Part shown: piece after piece, positions 22,515 to 31,718 of the stretch
How positions within the stretch are numbered: position 1 is the first letter of the stretch
Layout of the letters: each line of letters opens with the position of its first letter
Assembly: GCA_963738615.1 (NCBI GenBank)
Contig: CAVTXI010000004.1
Span: 558,001 to 622,000, forward strand
Direction of reading: 5' to 3'
DNA from: CAVTWY01 sp963738615
Lineage (GTDB): Bacteria; Pseudomonadota; Gammaproteobacteria; Burkholderiales; Burkholderiaceae_C
Length of the DNA: 64,000 nucleotides
Notes under the pieces: generated by a model
Databases searched by the model: none
Seen by the model: only the letters and a program-made list of their open reading frames with translations
Told to the model about the DNA's origin: nothing
Made by a program: the position numbers and the translations under genes

Positions 22515-24197
22515 CTACGGCGCAAGCCCGTCGGTGATCTCCATCAACCGTCCGATCAGATCATCGTACGCGCCGTTGATGTCGAAGACCACCGCGAAGC
22601 TCACCTCGTCCCACCGCCGCTGCACCGACACCGACCAGGTGCCGGGCATCGAACCGACGAAGACGCCGGCGCCGTTGCCTTCCGGCCCTGGCCCCCACTG
22701 GCCCGTCACCGGATCGATCAGCAGCGCGCCATTGCCAAAACTGTAGCGGCGCAGGTAGCGCACCATCGCCTCGGCGCTCGCGGCCAGCGCGGTGTAGTCC
22801 TCGAGGTAGATCCAGCGGTTGTACGGCGCCTCGAGCGTCGCATACCAGGGCTCGGTGGGATCGCGATCGCGCAGCCGCTCGTGCGCGATCGTGATCGCAG
22901 CCGATCCCGCGGGCGCGAAGATCTGGTCGCGCAGGTACCTCGAAAGGTCGCCGCTGACGACGTGCACCACGTGCCGCAGCACCGCGTAGCCGATGCTCGA
23001 GTAGCGGCTTTGCTCGCCGGGCGTGAACTCGAGGGGCATGCCGTAGGTCCAGCGGATCGGGTCCCATGTCGTCGTCGTGCCGCCGGACGGCACACCGAGG
23101 TCGCGATAGAAGACCTCCGGCGCGGGCAATTCCTGCAGGCCTGCCTGATGTTGGTGCAGCACCCGCACGGTGATGCTGTCGATTCGCGGGTCGGGCGCGT
23201 GGCCCGCAGTCGGCGCAAGGCCGTGGGCGCGCAGCAGCGGGAACACCGGCGTGTCCCACGTCAGCGCTTGTCCGGTCGCGGGGTCGACCGCGCCGGTGTC
23301 GATCAGCCGTGCGATCGCGCCGGTGGTGATCACCTTGTCATTGCTCGCCAGGCGCATGACGGCGTCGGCCTCGAGCGCGTGACGCATGCCCTTGTTGGAC
23401 CATCCGAAGCCACGCTTGACGACGACCTCGTCACCCTTCATCACCGCCAACACGCCCGCCGGGATGCCGTGCTGCTGCATGTAGGCGCGCACGGTTTCGG
23501 CGTACACCGCCAGCTCGGGCGTCTTCTCGTAGCCCGTGCTCGGCATCGAAGCGAAGCGCGGGTTCTGGGCGATGCCAAGGTCGAAGTAGCGCGCCCCGCC
23601 GTCGTCGCGCACGTGTACAGCCAGTGTGTTGGGTGCGTCGGCACGAAGCGCCGCCCTGCCCTCGGGCGACAGGCCGTAGTACCGGTAGCCCTGTGACCAG
23701 CCGGCTTCGATCAACGCAGGTGTGCCGTTGACGTAGACCTCCATCCGATCATCGACCCGGCCCCAGAACATGGCGTGGGGGATGGCGCCAGCGTGGATTC
23801 GAAAGCTCTTACGCAACCACAGGTCGGTCGCGCCGTCGGGCCAAAGCGTGTTCTGCGCATCGCCTGCGCGCGGTGTCTCACCGCCCCAGAAGCCGGGCTT
23901 GCCGGAACGCCAATCGGCCGTGGTTCGAAACCCTGGCGTCATCCAATCGGCAGGCGGGGCGACCGTGGTGTAGGCCCACTCGAGACGACGGCCTTCACTG
24001 CCTGAAGGCAGGATCCAACGCTGCGGCGTCCAGAAATAGCCCTCGACCACCGCTCGTTGATCGTGCCTGGCACCCGACCCGTCGCGCTCGCCGTGCGCTG
24101 CGGCAACCGTGGCCATCGCCCACCCGCAGGCCAGCAAGATCGCGAAGGCAAACCATCGCAAGACACCGGAGAGGCTCGCAAAGGAAGGCCGGGACAT
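22515..24197 (-). CDS. Serine hydrolase of the beta-lactamase (class C/EstB-like) fold
   Basis: 560-residue exported protein (signal peptide cleaved near VAAAHG). The N-terminal part (about residues 40-215) looks like a galactose-binding-type beta domain (LRKSFRIHAG...VYVNGTPAL). It is followed by a beta-lactamase-like domain from about 225 with the SxxK motif ASNDKVI and the Tyr motif YSSIGY. Such proteins are esterases, D-aminopeptidases or penicillin-binding relatives; the substrate cannot be told. ATG 24197 has a GAGGAG site upstream. Single gene between ygiQ and the pseudouridine synthase gene. Confidence 0.82.
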   Translation of the reverse strand: MSRPSFASLSGVLRWFAFAILLACGWAMATVAAAHGERDGSGARHDQRAVVEGYFWTPQRWILPSGSEGRRLEWAYTTVAPPADWMTPGFRTTADWRSGKPGFWGGETPRAGDAQNTLWPDGATDLWLRKSFRIHAGAIPHAMFWGRVDDRMEVYVNGTPALIEAGWSQGYRYYGLSPEGRAALRADAPNTLAVHVRDDGGARYFDLGIAQNPRFASMPSTGYEKTPELAVYAETVRAYMQQHGIPAGVLAVMKGDEVVVKRGFGWSNKGMRHALEADAVMRLASNDKVITTGAIARLIDTGAVDPATGQALTWDTPVFPLLRAHGLAPTAGHAPDPRIDSITVRVLHQHQAGLQELPAPEVFYRDLGVPSGGTTTTWDPIRWTYGMPLEFTPGEQSRYSSIGYAVLRHVVHVVSGDLSRYLRDQIFAPAGSAAITIAHERLRDRDPTEPWYATLEAPYNRWIYLEDYTALAASAEAMVRYLRRYSFGNGALLIDPVTGQWGPGPEGNGAGVFVGSMPGTWSVSVQRRWDEVSFAVVFDINGAYDDLIGRLMEITDGLAP

Positions 24198-24233
24198 CGC
24201 ATGCTCCTCGCCACCGAGCCGGTGGGTTCGATG

Positions 24234-24986
24234 CTAGTTCGCGCACGACGGCGGGACTTGACGTGGCTCAACTGGACCGTCGGCCGCGTGCGTGGGATCA
24301 ACCCAAACCCACTTCCCCACCGCCAGATCACTCGGCAAAGCCCACGGCCCGAACGCCTCGCGGTGCAGCGCCTCGCAGCGATTGCCCACCGCCGCGATCA
24401 TCCGCTTGACCTGGTGGTAGCGGCCATCGGTCAGGGTGATCCGCAGCGTGTGACGGTCAGTGGCCTCGCACGCCGCCGCACGCGTCGGCGCGGGGTCATC
24501 ACGCAACACCACACCGGCGCACAAGCGCGCGGCGGTGTCAGCGTCGACCGGATGCCGCGTCGTGGCGACGTACACCTTCGTGACGTGGCGCTTCGGGTGA
24601 GTCAGGCGGTGCAGCAGCGCGCCATCGTCGGTCAGCATCAGCGCACCGGTGGCGTCGGCGTCGAGCCGGCCGATCGGCTGCACGCCACGCCGTTGCAACG
24701 GCGCGGGCAGCAGCGTCAGCACGCTGGGGTGGTGGTCGGGGCTGCGCGAGCATTCGTAGCCGGCCGGCTTGTTCAGCAAGATCAGCGCGCGCTCGTGGTA
24801 CGGCCAAACCTTTCCTTCGCCATCACCCTCGCCTTCGACCTCGAAGCGCAGCCCTGTGGTGCCGACCTGCGTATTGCCGTCGGTGATCACCTGACCTTCG
24901 TGCCGCAACCGTCCCGCCGCCAGGATGGCGCGGCAATCCCCACGCGTGCCGAAGCCTTGGTTGTAGAGGATGTCGGCCCAACGCAT
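24234..24986 (-). CDS. RsuA-type pseudouridine synthase
   Basis: 250-residue rRNA pseudouridine synthase of the RsuA family. The N-terminal S4-like RNA-binding domain begins MRWADILYNQGFGTR, and the catalytic Asp lies in GRLDADATG near residue 120. The C-terminal KMI and GRYHQVKRM segments are normal. RsuA modifies uridine 516 of 16S rRNA; the closest paralogue cannot be told apart with certainty. ATG 24986 was preferred to the GTG at 25004. Confidence 0.88.
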   Translation of the reverse strand: MRWADILYNQGFGTRGDCRAILAAGRLRHEGQVITDGNTQVGTTGLRFEVEGEGDGEGKVWPYHERALILLNKPAGYECSRSPDHHPSVLTLLPAPLQRRGVQPIGRLDADATGALMLTDDGALLHRLTHPKRHVTKVYVATTRHPVDADTAARLCAGVVLRDDPAPTRAAACEATDRHTLRITLTDGRYHQVKRMIAAVGNRCEALHREAFGPWALPSDLAVGKWVWVDPTHAADGPVEPRQVPPSCAN

Positions 24987-25043
24987 CAGCCGACGATAAA
25001 CCACGGCCCCGAAGCTCGAGCGGCGCCGGGCGTCCGTCGTTTG

Positions 25044-25916
25044 CTACTTCGCCGCGACTTCGATCGTGCCCTTCATCGTCGGATGCAGCCCGCAGATGTA
25101 GGCGATGTTGCCGGCTTCGTCGAACTTCAGCGTCGCGCTCTGCCCCTTCAACATCACGTCGCTGCGCTTGCCGCCTGCGCCGGTGATGGTGATCTGGTGC
25201 GGGGAGTCGTCGGCGTTGGTCCAGGTGATCGCCTGGCCCGCGGTGATCTTGACGGCCCCGGGGCCGAAGGCGAAGCCGGTGATCGCCACGTCTTGCGGGC
25301 CGCTGCGCGCCGCCACCTGCGCGTCGGACGGGAACTTGCCGGCCAGCTTCGCGAGGTTGGTCAGGTAGTCGTCCTTCGCGAACGGCAGGTGGCACTGGTA
25401 GCAGGCGCCCAGGTTGGCCTTGTCGTTGGGCGTGCCGTCGGGCGCGAACGTCTGGTAGATCCAGTCGCCGTTGCGAATCGCCGCGGGAATGTCGTCGGCG
25501 ATGCCCTTCTTCTTCATCATCGGGTTGATCGCGACCAACTTGTCCTTGATGTAGCGGCCCTTCGCGTCGAGCAGCGGCTTGCCCTCGGCGTCGAGCTTGG
25601 CTGCATACGCCGCCAGCGTGATCACCGTGCCGTCAGGAATCGGCTTGCCTTCGCGCGCGGCCTGCACCGCTTCGGCACTGGTGTAGAACTCGCGGTACTG
25701 CTTGTTGTCGGGGCGGTCGACGGTGGCGTACATCACGCCCTTCTCCCAGTCCTTCGGGAATGCGAGCTTGTTGGGGCCGGCGGGCACCAGCAGTGCCGGT
25801 GCCGGTGCCGGTGCAGGTGCCGGTGGTGCGGTCTGCGCCAACACGGTCACCGCGACAAGAGTGGACATACCGGCCAGTGCGGCAACGGCGCTGCGTGTGA
25901 TCTTGGGCTTCATCAT
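25044..25916 (-). CDS. Exported cytochrome P460-type domain fused to a cupredoxin domain
   Basis: 290-residue periplasmic protein. After a signal peptide and a Pro-Ala repeat (PAPAPAPAPA) comes a cytochrome P460-like domain with one heme c site CYQCH near residue 190. A C-terminal cupredoxin (plastocyanin/amicyanin-like) domain follows, whose copper ligands are visible: His in DSPHQI and the Cys-His-Met set in ICGLHPTM. P460 proteins oxidise hydroxylamine or detoxify NO-type species. Here the copper domain may pass electrons from the heme; that is inference. Start is ATG 25916 or 25913, with GGAGCC upstream. Confidence 0.82.
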   Translation of the reverse strand: MMKPKITRSAVAALAGMSTLVAVTVLAQTAPPAPAPAPAPALLVPAGPNKLAFPKDWEKGVMYATVDRPDNKQYREFYTSAEAVQAAREGKPIPDGTVITLAAYAAKLDAEGKPLLDAKGRYIKDKLVAINPMMKKKGIADDIPAAIRNGDWIYQTFAPDGTPNDKANLGACYQCHLPFAKDDYLTNLAKLAGKFPSDAQVAARSGPQDVAITGFAFGPGAVKITAGQAITWTNADDSPHQITITGAGGKRSDVMLKGQSATLKFDEAGNIAYICGLHPTMKGTIEVAAK

Positions 25917-26033
25917 CAGGGGCTCCTCATCCCCGGACGATCGGGGCGCACTCGAGGCTACGCGCATCGCGGTCGTACGGATGCACCTCGCGCACCGGGG
26001 TTATCCATAGGGCACGACCCGCACAATGCGCCG

Positions 26034-26360
26034 ATGAACCGTCAGAGCCGCTATGTCATCGTGATGACCACGGTCGCCGACCCCGAAACCGCCCGCATGA
26101 TCGCGCGGGCGTTGGTCGAACAGCGCCTGGCCGCCTGCGTGCACATCGAAGAGATCGACAGCGTCTACCGTTGGGAAGGGCGCATGCACGAAGACAAGGA
26201 GTGGCGCGCCATGGCGAAGACCACGCACGCCGCCGCCGAACGCGTGCGCGCAGCGATCCACGCGCTGCACCCCTACAACCTGCCGGCGCTGACGTCGATC
26301 GACCTGGTTGACGTCGACCCCGACTACGCGGCGTGGATCGACGAGTCGGTGGTGGATTGA
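26034..26360 (+). CDS. cutA: Divalent-cation tolerance protein CutA
   Basis: 108-residue protein of the CutA family, a trimeric ferredoxin-like fold linked to copper tolerance, though its true role is unsettled. Family features: VIVMTTVADPETA near the N-terminus, RLAACVH, YRWEGRM and the C-terminal YNLPALTSIDLVDVD. Start at ATG 26034; longer readings into upstream sequence overlap other genes on the opposite strand. Convergent with the Fic gene. Confidence 0.94.
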   Translation: MNRQSRYVIVMTTVADPETARMIARALVEQRLAACVHIEEIDSVYRWEGRMHEDKEWRAMAKTTHAAAERVRAAIHALHPYNLPALTSIDLVDVDPDYAAWIDESVVD

Positions 26361-26387
26361 GCGCAGCGGGTTGACCCGGCGCACGCG

Positions 26388-27695
26388 TCAGCTCCGCTTC
26401 TTAAGCACCAGGGCCTTCTTGCGCTGCATCGGCGCAGCGTTGGAGGTCTGCGCTTGCAGCAAAGCCTCGTCCTGCTCGGCCTCGGGCCACAACGCAGGGA
26501 AGTAGAACCGCAGCGCGTGCCGTGGAACAGCAAAGCGCAACTTGCCATACGCCGAGTCGGACGCGAGAAAACCGCGGCGCACGAGTGACGACACGGTCTC
26601 GGTCGCAACCCGCTCACCCAGCCCGGTCATGGCCTTGAACTCGGCGCGGCCCAATTCGGTCTGCGTTGCGAACAGGTAGTGCAGCGCCATCAGTGCCTCG
26701 GGCCGAACGCCAGACTTGACCGTCGATGCTTCGAACGCCAGTGCGGCCTCGATGCGACCGCGCATCCCGCGGATGTCGAGTTGCCCGGTCATGAACTCGA
26801 CCTGATCAATGCAGACGTCGAGCGTGTAGCGCATCCAGTCGATGAGCCCGGCCTGCGTCAGGTTGCCGCGGCCATCCATGTCGCCACGCCGATGCTCGTC
26901 CGCGGCCTCGAGCAGCGCCTTGTAGCGACCTTCGGTGCGAGCGAATCCGCGCAGCGGCGACCACAGCCCGTTGGTGAATCCCCAGGCGTGCAACAGCAGG
27001 TGGGTATGCAGGCGCGCCACGCGGCCGTTGCCGTCGAGAAAGGGGTGCATCCAGGCCAGACGGTGGTGCGAAGCCGCCAGTGCCACGACCGACGCTTCGC
27101 CTCGCCGCACCGCCGTGTAGGCCTGCGACCAACGCGCGATGAAGGCGGGCAGTGACTTGGCCGTGGGCGCTTCGTGCCGGCCAACGGCCACCGCTTTCTT
27201 GCGGATCTGTCCCGGCGCCATGTGCGAGCCATCGGCAAGCTCGAGGTCACTTGCCGGAAGGTCACGGAACAGTTCGCCGTGCAGCCACGTCAGCGCCTGC
27301 GATGAATACAACCACCTCGCCCCATCGTCGGCCGAAGCAGCGACACGACGGTCGACTTCGGCTTCGCACGACTGCTCGGTGCGGATGTGCGCAACCGCCA
27401 GACGCTGCCTGCGCGCGAGGTCGGCGTTGGCGGAGAAGTCCTTTTGCAGCGCCCGCTCGATGTCGATTGGGCGGGTGTGCTCGCCCTCGATGCGGTTCGT
27501 GTAGTACGAGTTCATGCTTCGAAGCAGCGCGCGCAGCTCGAGCTGTGCCGCCTGCCCGGATGCCGTGCCGAGCACCGTCGCCGCCTTGGTGAGGTCGCTC
27601 GCGCGCTCGAGCAGCGGGGCCAGCACGCGCTCTTCGGGCATCAGGGGCTCGAACTGGTGCGGGGCGTCGTAGCGCTCGATGGTTTGCGAACTCAT
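26388..27695 (-). CDS. Fic family protein (predicted AMPylase)
   Basis: 435-residue Fic domain protein that probably transfers AMP to hydroxyl groups of target proteins. The active-site motif HPFLDGNGR lies near residues 215-223. An inhibitory-type motif T-x3-E-G (TNRIEG, residues 66-71) precedes the Fic core, as in class II Fic proteins whose own helix blocks ATP gamma-phosphate. A C-terminal winged-helix-like segment (about 340-400) could bind DNA or mediate autoregulation. Stand-alone gene without a FicA-type partner. Two TGCGAGATTT repeats lie just upstream. Confidence 0.9.
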   Translation of the reverse strand: MSSQTIERYDAPHQFEPLMPEERVLAPLLERASDLTKAATVLGTASGQAAQLELRALLRSMNSYYTNRIEGEHTRPIDIERALQKDFSANADLARRQRLAVAHIRTEQSCEAEVDRRVAASADDGARWLYSSQALTWLHGELFRDLPASDLELADGSHMAPGQIRKKAVAVGRHEAPTAKSLPAFIARWSQAYTAVRRGEASVVALAASHHRLAWMHPFLDGNGRVARLHTHLLLHAWGFTNGLWSPLRGFARTEGRYKALLEAADEHRRGDMDGRGNLTQAGLIDWMRYTLDVCIDQVEFMTGQLDIRGMRGRIEAALAFEASTVKSGVRPEALMALHYLFATQTELGRAEFKAMTGLGERVATETVSSLVRRGFLASDSAYGKLRFAVPRHALRFYFPALWPEAEQDEALLQAQTSNAAPMQRKKALVLKKRS

Positions 27696-27696
27696 G

Positions 27697-27767
27697 TGCG
27701 AGATTTTATGCGTGTGGGTTCACATTCGCAAAATGGCCGTTCCATGCGCACCTTTCTGCGAGATTTC
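27697..27767. promoter_or_regulatory. Pair of direct repeats upstream of the Fic gene
   Basis: TGCGAGATTTT (27697-27707) and TGCGAGATTTC (27757-27767) lie 60 bases apart in the region upstream of the Fic start. They could be operator half sites for autoregulation by the winged-helix part of the Fic protein. The evidence is only the repeat and its place. Confidence 0.25.
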
Positions 27768-27963
27768 TAGCGCCCTGCCGCGCATCGAATCTCCGCGTGT
27801 CCACGCCTCCCAAGCACCGCTTCGCATCGCCCGCAGCGTTGACCAACGTCACCGCTTCGGCTTGAACCCCGCACGCCCTGCGTGCAACTGAAGGGACGGA
27901 CGGCGCGCAAACCTGCGATGCCGCCGAAGAGATCACCACACACCACCCCTCAGGAGCACCCTC

Positions 27964-28536
27964 ATGCAATCCCTCCGCAAGACCGCCCTCGTCGTCGCCC
28001 TTGGCCTGTCGGCCGTCGGCGCGATGGCCGGCGAGATCCAGAACAGCACCATCAACGGCAACAACCTCGACAACCGTTCGTCCGGCCTGGGCTCGAGCGC
28101 GGCGCAGAACATCGGCGTGGCCGAGCAGAACGCGCGCATCCAGAACTCCAGCGTCACCGCCAACGGCGCGCGCAACTCGGCGAGCGGCCTGGGCTCGAGC
28201 GCGACGCAGAGCATCGGCCGCGCGACGCAGAACGGCCAGATCACGAACTCGACGGTCCGCGCCACGAACGCGCGCAACACCGCCAGCGGCCTGGGCTCGA
28301 GCGCCACGCAGCAGATCGGCTTCGCCGCCAACAACGGCCGCGTCGTCAACTCGACCGTGAACGCCAACAACGTGACGAACGCGTCTTCGGGCCTGGGCTC
28401 GAGCGCACGTCAGGAAATCGGCGGCGCGCGCAACAACGGCGTGGTGCAGAACTCGACCGTGAACGCCAACGGCGCGAGCAACTCGGCTTCGGGCCTGGGC
28501 AGCTCGTCCACGCAGCGCGTGGGCGTGGCTCAGTAA
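27964..28536 (+). CDS. Secreted protein of five 34-residue Asn/Ser/Gly repeats
   Basis: 190-residue protein: signal peptide of 23 residues (LVVALGLSAVGAMAG), then four full 34-residue repeats and one of 31. Each repeat has the pattern NST/SV-x-A-N, then N-x-ASGLGSSATQ-x-IG-x-A-x-x-NG. There is no Cys and there are very few charged residues. The regular spacing of N, Q and G and the strand-turn rhythm suggest a beta-solenoid or an amyloid-like subunit. It is not a recognised curlin, whose repeats are about 22 residues. AGGAG lies upstream of the ATG. It heads a run of exported proteins that includes a CsgG-like lipoprotein. I do not recognise a named family. Confidence 0.75.
   Translation: MQSLRKTALVVALGLSAVGAMAGEIQNSTINGNNLDNRSSGLGSSAAQNIGVAEQNARIQNSSVTANGARNSASGLGSSATQSIGRATQNGQITNSTVRATNARNTASGLGSSATQQIGFAANNGRVVNSTVNANNVTNASSGLGSSARQEIGGARNNGVVQNSTVNANGASNSASGLGSSSTQRVGVAQ
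28033..28536 (+). repeat. Five-unit 102-bp coding tandem repeat
   Basis: The DNA repeats with a 102-base period. The core GGCCTGGGCTCGAGCGC recurs at each unit (about 28085, 28187, 28289, 28391) and in altered form near 28493. The units differ by many silent and conservative changes, so the array is old rather than a recent expansion. Confidence 0.85.
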
Positions 28537-28593
28537 GCCATCGACCGTTTGTTGTCGACGCCGGTGCAGTCGAAGGCCGGCACACGACACCCC

Positions 28594-28625
28594 CGCGCCG
28601 CGGTGCACCCATGCATCGCGGCGCG
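28594..28625 (+). terminator. Strong intergenic hairpin after the repeat-protein gene
   Basis: Outer arms CGCGCCGCG (28594-28602) and CGCGGCGCG (28617-28625) enclose an inner TGCA / TGCA stem with a four-base loop. No U-tract follows, so full termination is unlikely. It could be a partial terminator or an RNA-stabilising hairpin that sets the repeat protein above the downstream genes, as seen for fibre subunit genes. Confidence 0.5.
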
Positions 28626-28649
28626 CGGCCACGACAGGAGGACCCGATC

Positions 28650-28976
28650 GTGAAAGCTTTTCCTTTCGCTTCGATCGCACTCACCACATTCGCACTCGCC
28701 GCGTCGCTGGGCCTGCCCGGCACCGCGATGGCCGGTGAAGAGTCACTTGACATCGACAACCGCTTCCGCGCCAAGATCGCCAAAGAGAAAGTCAGGCAGG
28801 CCGCCAACGAGCGCCAGCAAGAAAAGCTTGGCAAAGCCGCTGACAAGAACGCCACCTGCGGCAGCCAGAACATCGGCAACGTCGACAGTGGCGGCCGGCC
28901 CGGTGCCTCGCCGCGCGAGGTGTTCGTATTCGCACCCAACGCCGTGAACATCGTGACCCGCGGCGGATGCCGCTGA
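28650..28976 (+). CDS. Small exported protein of unknown function
   Basis: 108-residue protein from a GTG start at 28650 with an AGGAGG site (28636-28641) upstream. Signal peptide (FPFASIALTTFALAASLGLPGTAMA), then a charged helical stretch (about residues 30-65) and a C-terminal part with two Cys (ATCGSQNIGNV and GGCR) that could form a disulfide. The QNIG string echoes the repeat protein upstream. No family recognised. It sits between the repeat protein and the CsgG-like lipoprotein and is likely part of the same system. Confidence 0.7.
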   Translation: MKAFPFASIALTTFALAASLGLPGTAMAGEESLDIDNRFRAKIAKEKVRQAANERQQEKLGKAADKNATCGSQNIGNVDSGGRPGASPREVFVFAPNAVNIVTRGGCR

Positions 28977-29042
28977 ACGAGATCCGCGGATGCCGCTGAA
29001 CACGCCCCCCAACGGACCACCCTTCTTCGACCGAGGCCCCGC

Positions 29043-30624
29043 ATGTCACGCCCGAACTTCCCCGTCGCATCGGCGCTGCGCCGGTTGGCGCTGCCCCTCG
29101 CCGCAGCCACCGCGCTGATCACCGGTTGCGCATCGATGGACGTACACAAGGCCGCCGTCGAAAAAACCGACGCCGCGCGCGTCGGCCCCGAGCAGAAGCC
29201 CTTCCGTGCGATCACCGGCTTCTCGCACGGCCTGCGCTGCATGGACTACCTCTTCATCGACTACGGCGTGCGCGACCTGAGCATGCTGGTCGAGGAGTTG
29301 GTCGACTCGACGAAGAAGGTCAACGCCGGCACGCGCGACATGCTGATCAGCGCGGTGTCGGACATGACACGCCGCAGCCGCGCGATCCGCGTCAACGCCT
29401 TCGGCAAAGACGCGACCAACGTCATCAGCTTCCTGGCGTCGGCCCAGCGCCAGAACGCCTACGACCTGGTGCCGCCCTACGACATCAAGGGCTCGGTGTC
29501 GCAACTCGACGAGAACGTGATCCGCAACCAGAAGGACGTCGGCATCGGCTTCTCGCCCTTCATCAACCTGGGCATCGCGGGCGACGCGGCGTCATCGGTG
29601 ATGGGCGTGGACCTGTCGGTGCTGACCACCGAAGACATGTCGATCATTCCGGGCGTCACCTCGCGCAACTCGGTCGTCATCATGAAATCCGGCCGCGGCG
29701 TCGATGGCGACGCGGCGTATCACAAGTTCGGCGTCAGCTACAGCATGACGCTGTCGAAGTCCGAAGGCCAGGCGCAGGCGCTGCGCGGGCTGATCGAGCT
29801 GGCCGCCATCGAGCTGATGGGCAAGCTGACGAAGACGCCCTACTGGCGCTGCCTGGGCACCGACGCCAGCAAGAGCGAAGAGGTGAAGCTCGAGATCGCC
29901 GACTGGTACTACGCCATGGCGGCCACACGGGTCGAGTTGATCGCGTACTTCCAGAACCAGATGCGTCGCCGCGGCTTTTACGACGGCCCGATCGACGGCG
30001 AGTTCAACCCGGCGATCGACGAGGCCATCGTCGAACTACCGCGAGGCGATGGGCCTGAGCAAGAAGGCGCTGCTGGACGAAGAACTGCTGACGCGCTACC
30101 TCGACACCGACCCGAACAAGGTGCCGCGGCCCGAGAAGCCGGCGAAGTGGGCCGCGCCGGCGCCCGAAGGTGCGACCGCCGCCGCAACCGCATCACCCGA
30201 CACGCTGCGCCTGGCCTTGGCGACGACCGACAAGCGCACGACCTTCGCGCAAGGCGAGCCCTTCGACCTGACCGTGCAGCCCTCGAGCGACGCGCACGTG
30301 TACTGCTACCTGCAGGACGAGAGCGCGAAGATCACACGCTTCTACCCCAACCGCTTCGCACGCGATTCGTTGGTGTCGGCGGCTGGGCCGCTGTCGCTGC
30401 CCGGACGCATGCGCTTCCAGTTGGCGATGAACACGAAGGGTGCGAAGGAAACCATCGCCTGCTTCGCCACGCGCCGCGACGTGCTGTCGGACTTGCCCGC
30501 GCAGGTCGCTGGCACCGACTTCGAGCCCATCGCCGCCACCACGATGGACCAGGTTCGCGCCGCCTTCGCCGGCGTGACCCGCGGCGCCATGGCACAGGAG
30601 ACGCTTCATGTCCAGGCACCCTGA
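29043..30624 (+). pseudogene. CsgG-like lipoprotein with peptidoglycan-binding-like and DUF4384 segments, frameshifted
   Basis: Outer-membrane lipoprotein (lipobox LITGCAS, Cys near residue 29). Residues about 50-285 resemble CsgG/HfaB-type pore proteins in layout; this is a judgement from pattern, not a search. Next comes a short peptidoglycan-binding-like segment (MRRRGFYDGPIDGEFNPAID), then a DUF4384 domain (QGEPFDLTVQPSSDAHVYCY). One extra base near 30034-30037 shifts the frame between the second and third parts: the second frame reads YREAMGLSKKALLDEELL and runs to 30624. The protein would have about 526 residues if repaired. The small gene at 30608 overlaps its end. Confidence 0.65.
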
Positions 30625-30952
30625 ATTCGTGCGCGCGCTTGTCGTGTGCGTGGCGCTGGCTTCGACCGCAGCGCGCGTGCACGCGGCCGTGATCGACGGC
30701 GCGCCGGCATCACCGTCATCGTCACCATCGCCCTCGGCCGGTGCTCCATCGCAAGGAACACAAGCCCCTCGCTATCACCTTCGCTGTTGGCAGAACGGCC
30801 GCCTGCTCTTCGAACAAGCCGTCGCCGCGCTGCCCGCCGACGCCGGCCGCAGCACGCGCCTTCAGGCGAAGGACGGCGCCCGCGAGCCGGTGATCGTCTA
30901 CGAAACACGCAACGCCACGTGCATGGCCCGCGGCCTGCGCACCACGCGTTGA
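30608..30952 (+). CDS. Small exported protein of unknown function
   Basis: 114-residue protein with an N-terminal signal peptide (ALVVCVALASTAARVHA) and a Ser/Pro linker. A C-terminal part follows with two Cys (RCWQNGRLLFEQ and ATCMARG) that may form a disulfide. The ATG overlaps the end of the DUF4384 reading by 17 bases, which argues for coupled expression. No family recognised; the position suggests an accessory factor of the CsgG-like protein. Confidence 0.65.
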   Translation: MSRHPEFVRALVVCVALASTAARVHAAVIDGAPASPSSSPSPSAGAPSQGTQAPRYHLRCWQNGRLLFEQAVAALPADAGRSTRLQAKDGAREPVIVYETRNATCMARGLRTTR

Positions 30953-30962
30953 AAGGTGTTCC

Positions 30963-31685
30963 ATGCATGACCGCCTACACACACGTCGGACGATGCTGGC
31001 TCTGCCTGCATGCCTCGCCGTCGCATCGCTGGCGCGTGCCGCCACGCCGGCAACCATCGCGACCGAAGAACGCCCGGTCGCCGGATTCGACGACGTGGCG
31101 TGGGACGCCACCGGCGAACTGACGATCGAGCAGACCGGCCGCGAGCGCCTGGTGATCGAAGCCGAACGCGACGTTCTGCGCCGCATCGTCACGCGCGTGC
31201 AAGGCCAGCGCCTCGAGATCGGTTTCGCGCCGGGCCGCGTGGAATCCAAACTGCCGATTCGCTTCAGGCTCGAAGTGCGCCAACTGCGCCGCCTAGAACT
31301 ACGCGGATCGGGCCGTACCGTGGTCGGTGCACTGCGCGCCGACGAACTGATGCTTGCCCTGCACGGCAGCAACGAACTGCGCATGGAATCGCTGCATGCA
31401 CGCCGCGTCGAACTGGTCCACGCAGGTGCCGGTGACGTGCTCATCCGCCGCGGCCGTGTCGACGCCCAACGCATCGTGCTGGAAGGCTCGGGCACCGTCG
31501 ACGCCACCGCCCTGGACGCGCGCAGCAGCGACGTGCTGCTGAGCGGCGCCGGGCAGGTGCGCCTGGCGGCCGAGCACCGCCTGGCGGCGCGCATCGACGG
31601 CAGCGGCGACATCGTCTATCGCGGCCAGCCGCAGGTCACCCAGGTCGTGCGCGGCGCTGGCGACGTGCGCCGGTCCACGCCCTGA
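30963..31685 (+). CDS. Exported DUF2807 (GIN domain) protein
   Basis: 240-residue protein with an Arg-containing signal peptide (TRRTMLALPACLAVASLARA) and a DUF2807 beta-helix-like domain. Family features are the repeated short strands with Ser/Gly turns: RLELRGSGR, LHGSNELR, LVHAGAGDVLI, VLEGSGTVD and LSGAGQVRL. Such GIN domains are putative adhesins or autotransporter-like beta solenoids; function unsettled. It follows the small exported gene by 10 bases in the same transcript. Confidence 0.82.
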   Translation: MHDRLHTRRTMLALPACLAVASLARAATPATIATEERPVAGFDDVAWDATGELTIEQTGRERLVIEAERDVLRRIVTRVQGQRLEIGFAPGRVESKLPIRFRLEVRQLRRLELRGSGRTVVGALRADELMLALHGSNELRMESLHARRVELVHAGAGDVLIRRGRVDAQRIVLEGSGTVDATALDARSSDVLLSGAGQVRLAAEHRLAARIDGSGDIVYRGQPQVTQVVRGAGDVRRSTP

Positions 31686-31718
31686 TCGAATCACTCACAC
31701 ACCCCCCGAGGAGCCCCC

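Noticed and set aside
28033..28536. CRISPR array
   Set aside because: The 102-base periodic units have no spacers and encode a continuous signal-peptide protein, so this is a coding tandem repeat.
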